A stretch of 12,497 bases of DNA from Candidatus Doudnabacteria bacterium (GTDB lineage: Bacteria > Patescibacteriota > Doudnabacteria > UBA920 > O2-02-FULL-48-8), in the NCBI GenBank assembly GCA_016198045.1, contig JACQJI010000010.1:1-12497 (forward strand), written 5' to 3'. The notes below the pieces were generated by a model. That model was given only the letters and a program-made list of their open reading frames with translations, made no database searches and was not told where the DNA came from. Shown in pieces: positions 11,067 to 12,497 of this stretch (position 1 is the stretch's first letter; the number at the start of each line of letters is the position of its first letter). The translations under genes were made by a program, and so were the position numbers.

Positions 11067-12497
11067 TTACATCTCGTCTAAAGCTTTTATCCCTAATAGA
11101 TCCAGGCCTTTTCCCAGCGCTTCTTTTGCTTTCTTGACTAATTGCAAACGAAAAGATTTTTTGTTCTCGTCCTTTTCTTGCAACACCGGCGATTCGTGAT
11201 AAAACTTGTTGACTGCTGATACCAGCTCATAAAGATAATTGGCAAAGAGGTTTGGCAAATAATCTTCTATCGCCTCTGCCACTTTTTCAGTAAAGATTGA
11301 AGACAAGAACAAAACTCTATGCTCTGTTGAGGATATACCCCCCCTATCCCCCCCTAAATTAGGGGGGGAATTTTCTTCTTTTCCCCCTTTTAAGGGGGGA
11401 TTAAGGGGGGTACTGGTTTTGCGAAGAATACTTGCCAACCTCGCATAGGTATATTGAAGGTATGGCCCGGAATTTCCTTCAAAGTCCAGGGCCTGGTCCC
11501 AGTCAAACTCAATGTCCGAATGCCGGTTATGCTTAAGATCAAAGTATTTCAAAGCTGCCTTGGCCACGGCCCTGATTACTTCCTGCTTATTTTTCAAATC
11601 CGGATTTTTGTCGGCAATGATTTTGGCCACTTTTGCTTCGGCCTCGGCAAGCAGATCCGAGGCCTTGACTATGTTTCCCTTTCGGGTGGATAAAGCTTCT
11701 CCCTTAAAGCTCATAAAGCCATAATCAATATGTATACCTTCTCCCTTTACACCCCTTACCCCCATTTCACCCATTAGTTTAAGGATTGCAAACAGTTGCT
11801 TGTAATGTAAACTTTGCCGATTATCCACGACATAAAGATGCTTGGCAAAGCCTTGTTGTTTCCCAAAAATAAAAGTCGCCAAATCGCGCAGTAGATAAGT
11901 CGTGCCACCGTCTGATTTAATGATAATTGCCACACCCAAACCTTGGTCTTCGAGGTTAACCACTTGCGCGCCTTGGGATAACTTTAGTAACTTTTTACTT
12001 TTTAACTTTATAACTATATCCGGCATCTTATCTTCATAAAAACTTTCTGGCCAATGATGGTCAAACGGCAGCAAGCCAAAATTTTGGGCAAAATTCAAAA
12101 ATTTCTTGACACTCTCTTCCACTAACCCCTGCCAGATTTTGCGATTTTCCTTGTCCCCTTGTTCTAGCTTCACGAATTCCTGCTTAGCATGCTCGCGGAC
12201 TGAAGGATCTTTTTCGGCTTCGGCATTAAGTTCAGCGTATCTTTTCTCATTAACCTCGCCGAATTTTTTGTGGGCCAAAATCAAAAACCCAAATTGCGTC
12301 CCCCAATCGCCCATGTGGGTATCGGATTCCACGTGGTGGCCCAAATGCAGCAGCATGCGCTTGAGGCAATCGCCGATAATCGCGGTGCGCATATGCCCCA
12401 CATGCAGGGGTTTGGCAATGTTGGGTTGGAAATATTCAAGCAAGATCTTTCCTGAATCCTTCGATTTAGTTAATAGCTGATAGTTAATAGATAATAG
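11067..12497 (-). CDS. argS: Arginyl-tRNA synthetase (5' end outside window)
   Basis: This class I enzyme charges tRNA-Arg and needs the tRNA for amino-acid activation. The 477 codons in the window are open to the edge, so the N-terminal tRNA-binding domain (about 100 residues in relatives) is missing. Visible features are EYFQPNIAKPLHVGHMR with HVGH as the HIGH motif, GDWGTQFG, a YVVDNRQSLHYKQLF segment, LSTRKGN at the KMSKS position, GPYLQYTYARL opening the DALR anticodon-binding domain, and the typical end LLGIKALDEM. A start codon at 12443 is possible but wrong: upstream codons reading GKILL continue the conserved strand before the HIGH motif. Inserts are visible as a 7-bp array before GKILL, another near 11980-12016, Gly-X-Y triplets and a large poly-C/poly-G palindrome between the catalytic and DALR domains. 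It lies upstream of the ileS leader, on the same strand. Confidence 0.96.
   Translation of the reverse strand, partial: LLSINYQLLTKSKDSGKILLEYFQPNIAKPLHVGHMRTAIIGDCLKRMLLHLGHHVESDTHMGDWGTQFGFLILAHKKFGEVNEKRYAELNAEAEKDPSVREHAKQEFVKLEQGDKENRKIWQGLVEESVKKFLNFAQNFGLLPFDHHWPESFYEDKMPDIVIKLKSKKLLKLSQGAQVVNLEDQGLGVAIIIKSDGGTTYLLRDLATFIFGKQQGFAKHLYVVDNRQSLHYKQLFAILKLMGEMGVRGVKGEGIHIDYGFMSFKGEALSTRKGNIVKASDLLAEAEAKVAKIIADKNPDLKNKQEVIRAVAKAALKYFDLKHNRHSDIEFDWDQALDFEGNSGPYLQYTYARLASILRKTSTPLNPPLKGGKEENSPPNLGGDRGGISSTEHRVLFLSSIFTEKVAEAIEDYLPNLFANYLYELVSAVNKFYHESPVLQEKDENKKSFRLQLVKKAKEALGKGLDLLGIKALDEM
11338..11410. repeat. Compound poly-C/poly-G palindrome in argS
   Basis: Two hairpins lie side by side (C7...G7 at 11348-11368 and C5...G6 at 11383-11399), enclosed by an outer C7 (11338-11344) and G6 (11405-11410). 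It encodes STPLNPPLKGGKEEN then SPPNLGGDRGG in frame, and looks like one element nested in another. Confidence 0.88.
11741..11771. repeat. 9-bp-period Gly-X-Y insert in argS
   Basis: Minus-strand purine-rich units code M-GVR-GVK-GEG before IHIDYGFMSF. They match the style of the two ileS loci at 9571-9605 and 9846-9874. Confidence 0.7.
11980..12016. repeat. Degenerate 7-bp-period array in argS
   Basis: Units such as AACTTTA, GTAACTT, TTTACTT and TTTAACT follow each other and code KLKSKKLLKLS. The AAAAAGTAAAAAGTT core also occurs at about 836-850 on the plus strand, next to rsmA. Confidence 0.65.
12467..12497. repeat. 7-bp-period array in argS at the window edge
   Basis: TTAATAG, CTGATAG, TTAATAG and ATAATAG end the window. 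On the minus strand they code LLSINYQLL inside argS, just before the conserved GKILLEYFQPN. The units match those around the terminator at 4558-4585. Confidence 0.85.

Noticed and set aside
11067..12443. argS starting at 12443
   Set aside because: The frame is open to the window edge and the conserved strand before HVGH, plus a whole N-terminal domain, must lie upstream.

Overview
The gene content and style suggest an uncultivated bacterium of the Candidate Phyla Radiation (Patescibacteria, most likely a Parcubacteria-type lineage). The pointers are a eukaryote-like IleRS, a short RecO, single-pass surface proteins, very small gaps, few Shine-Dalgarno sites, and housekeeping genes carrying in-frame repetitive inserts. 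TGA reads as stop throughout, so this is not a Gracilibacteria/SR1-type recoded genome. The lineage is an inference from style; no rRNA gene is present to settle it.

Layout. Positions 1-2969 (minus): uvrD/pcrA-type helicase followed by rsmA/ksgA, whose 3' end leaves the window. Positions about 3136-4625 (plus): a promoter, a structured leader, a membrane-anchored LysM-LysM-M23 peptidase gene and a strong terminator. Positions 4650-10794 (minus): a compact run transcribed as small membrane protein, ileS, recO, a GxxExxY nuclease-fold gene, and a large surface protein with four Ig-like/DUF11-like repeats. Positions 10795-11066: a 272-base leader. Positions 11067-12497 (minus): argS, whose 5' end leaves the window.

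The most striking point is the leader at 10795-11066. It starts at an extended -10 promoter just after argS. It ends in a hairpin with the layout of a T-box antiterminator: a 6-bp stem, the 7-nt bulge TGGTACC, a 4-bp stem and a loop. The bulge would fit the ACCA end of tRNA-Ile, and the gene run downstream contains ileS. A short hairpin at the 5' end of the leader shows ATC (Ile) centred in a 7-nt loop. I infer a compact tRNA-Ile-sensing T-box riboswitch in a probable CPR genome.

The second theme is dense small repeats. There is a 61-63 bp palindromic element (three copies, two inside ksgA and uvrD). There are poly-C/poly-G palindromes inside ileS and argS, 9-bp repeats coding Gly-X-Y triplets inside ileS and argS, a 30-bp palindrome inside ileS, and 7-bp-period arrays at about ten places in genes and gaps. 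All coding copies keep the frame, and several arrays touch stop or start codons.

The genes serve translation (IleRS, ArgRS, RsmA), DNA repair (UvrD, RecO) and the cell surface (M23 peptidase, repeat protein). No tRNA, rRNA, CRISPR array, transposase or prophage gene was seen.
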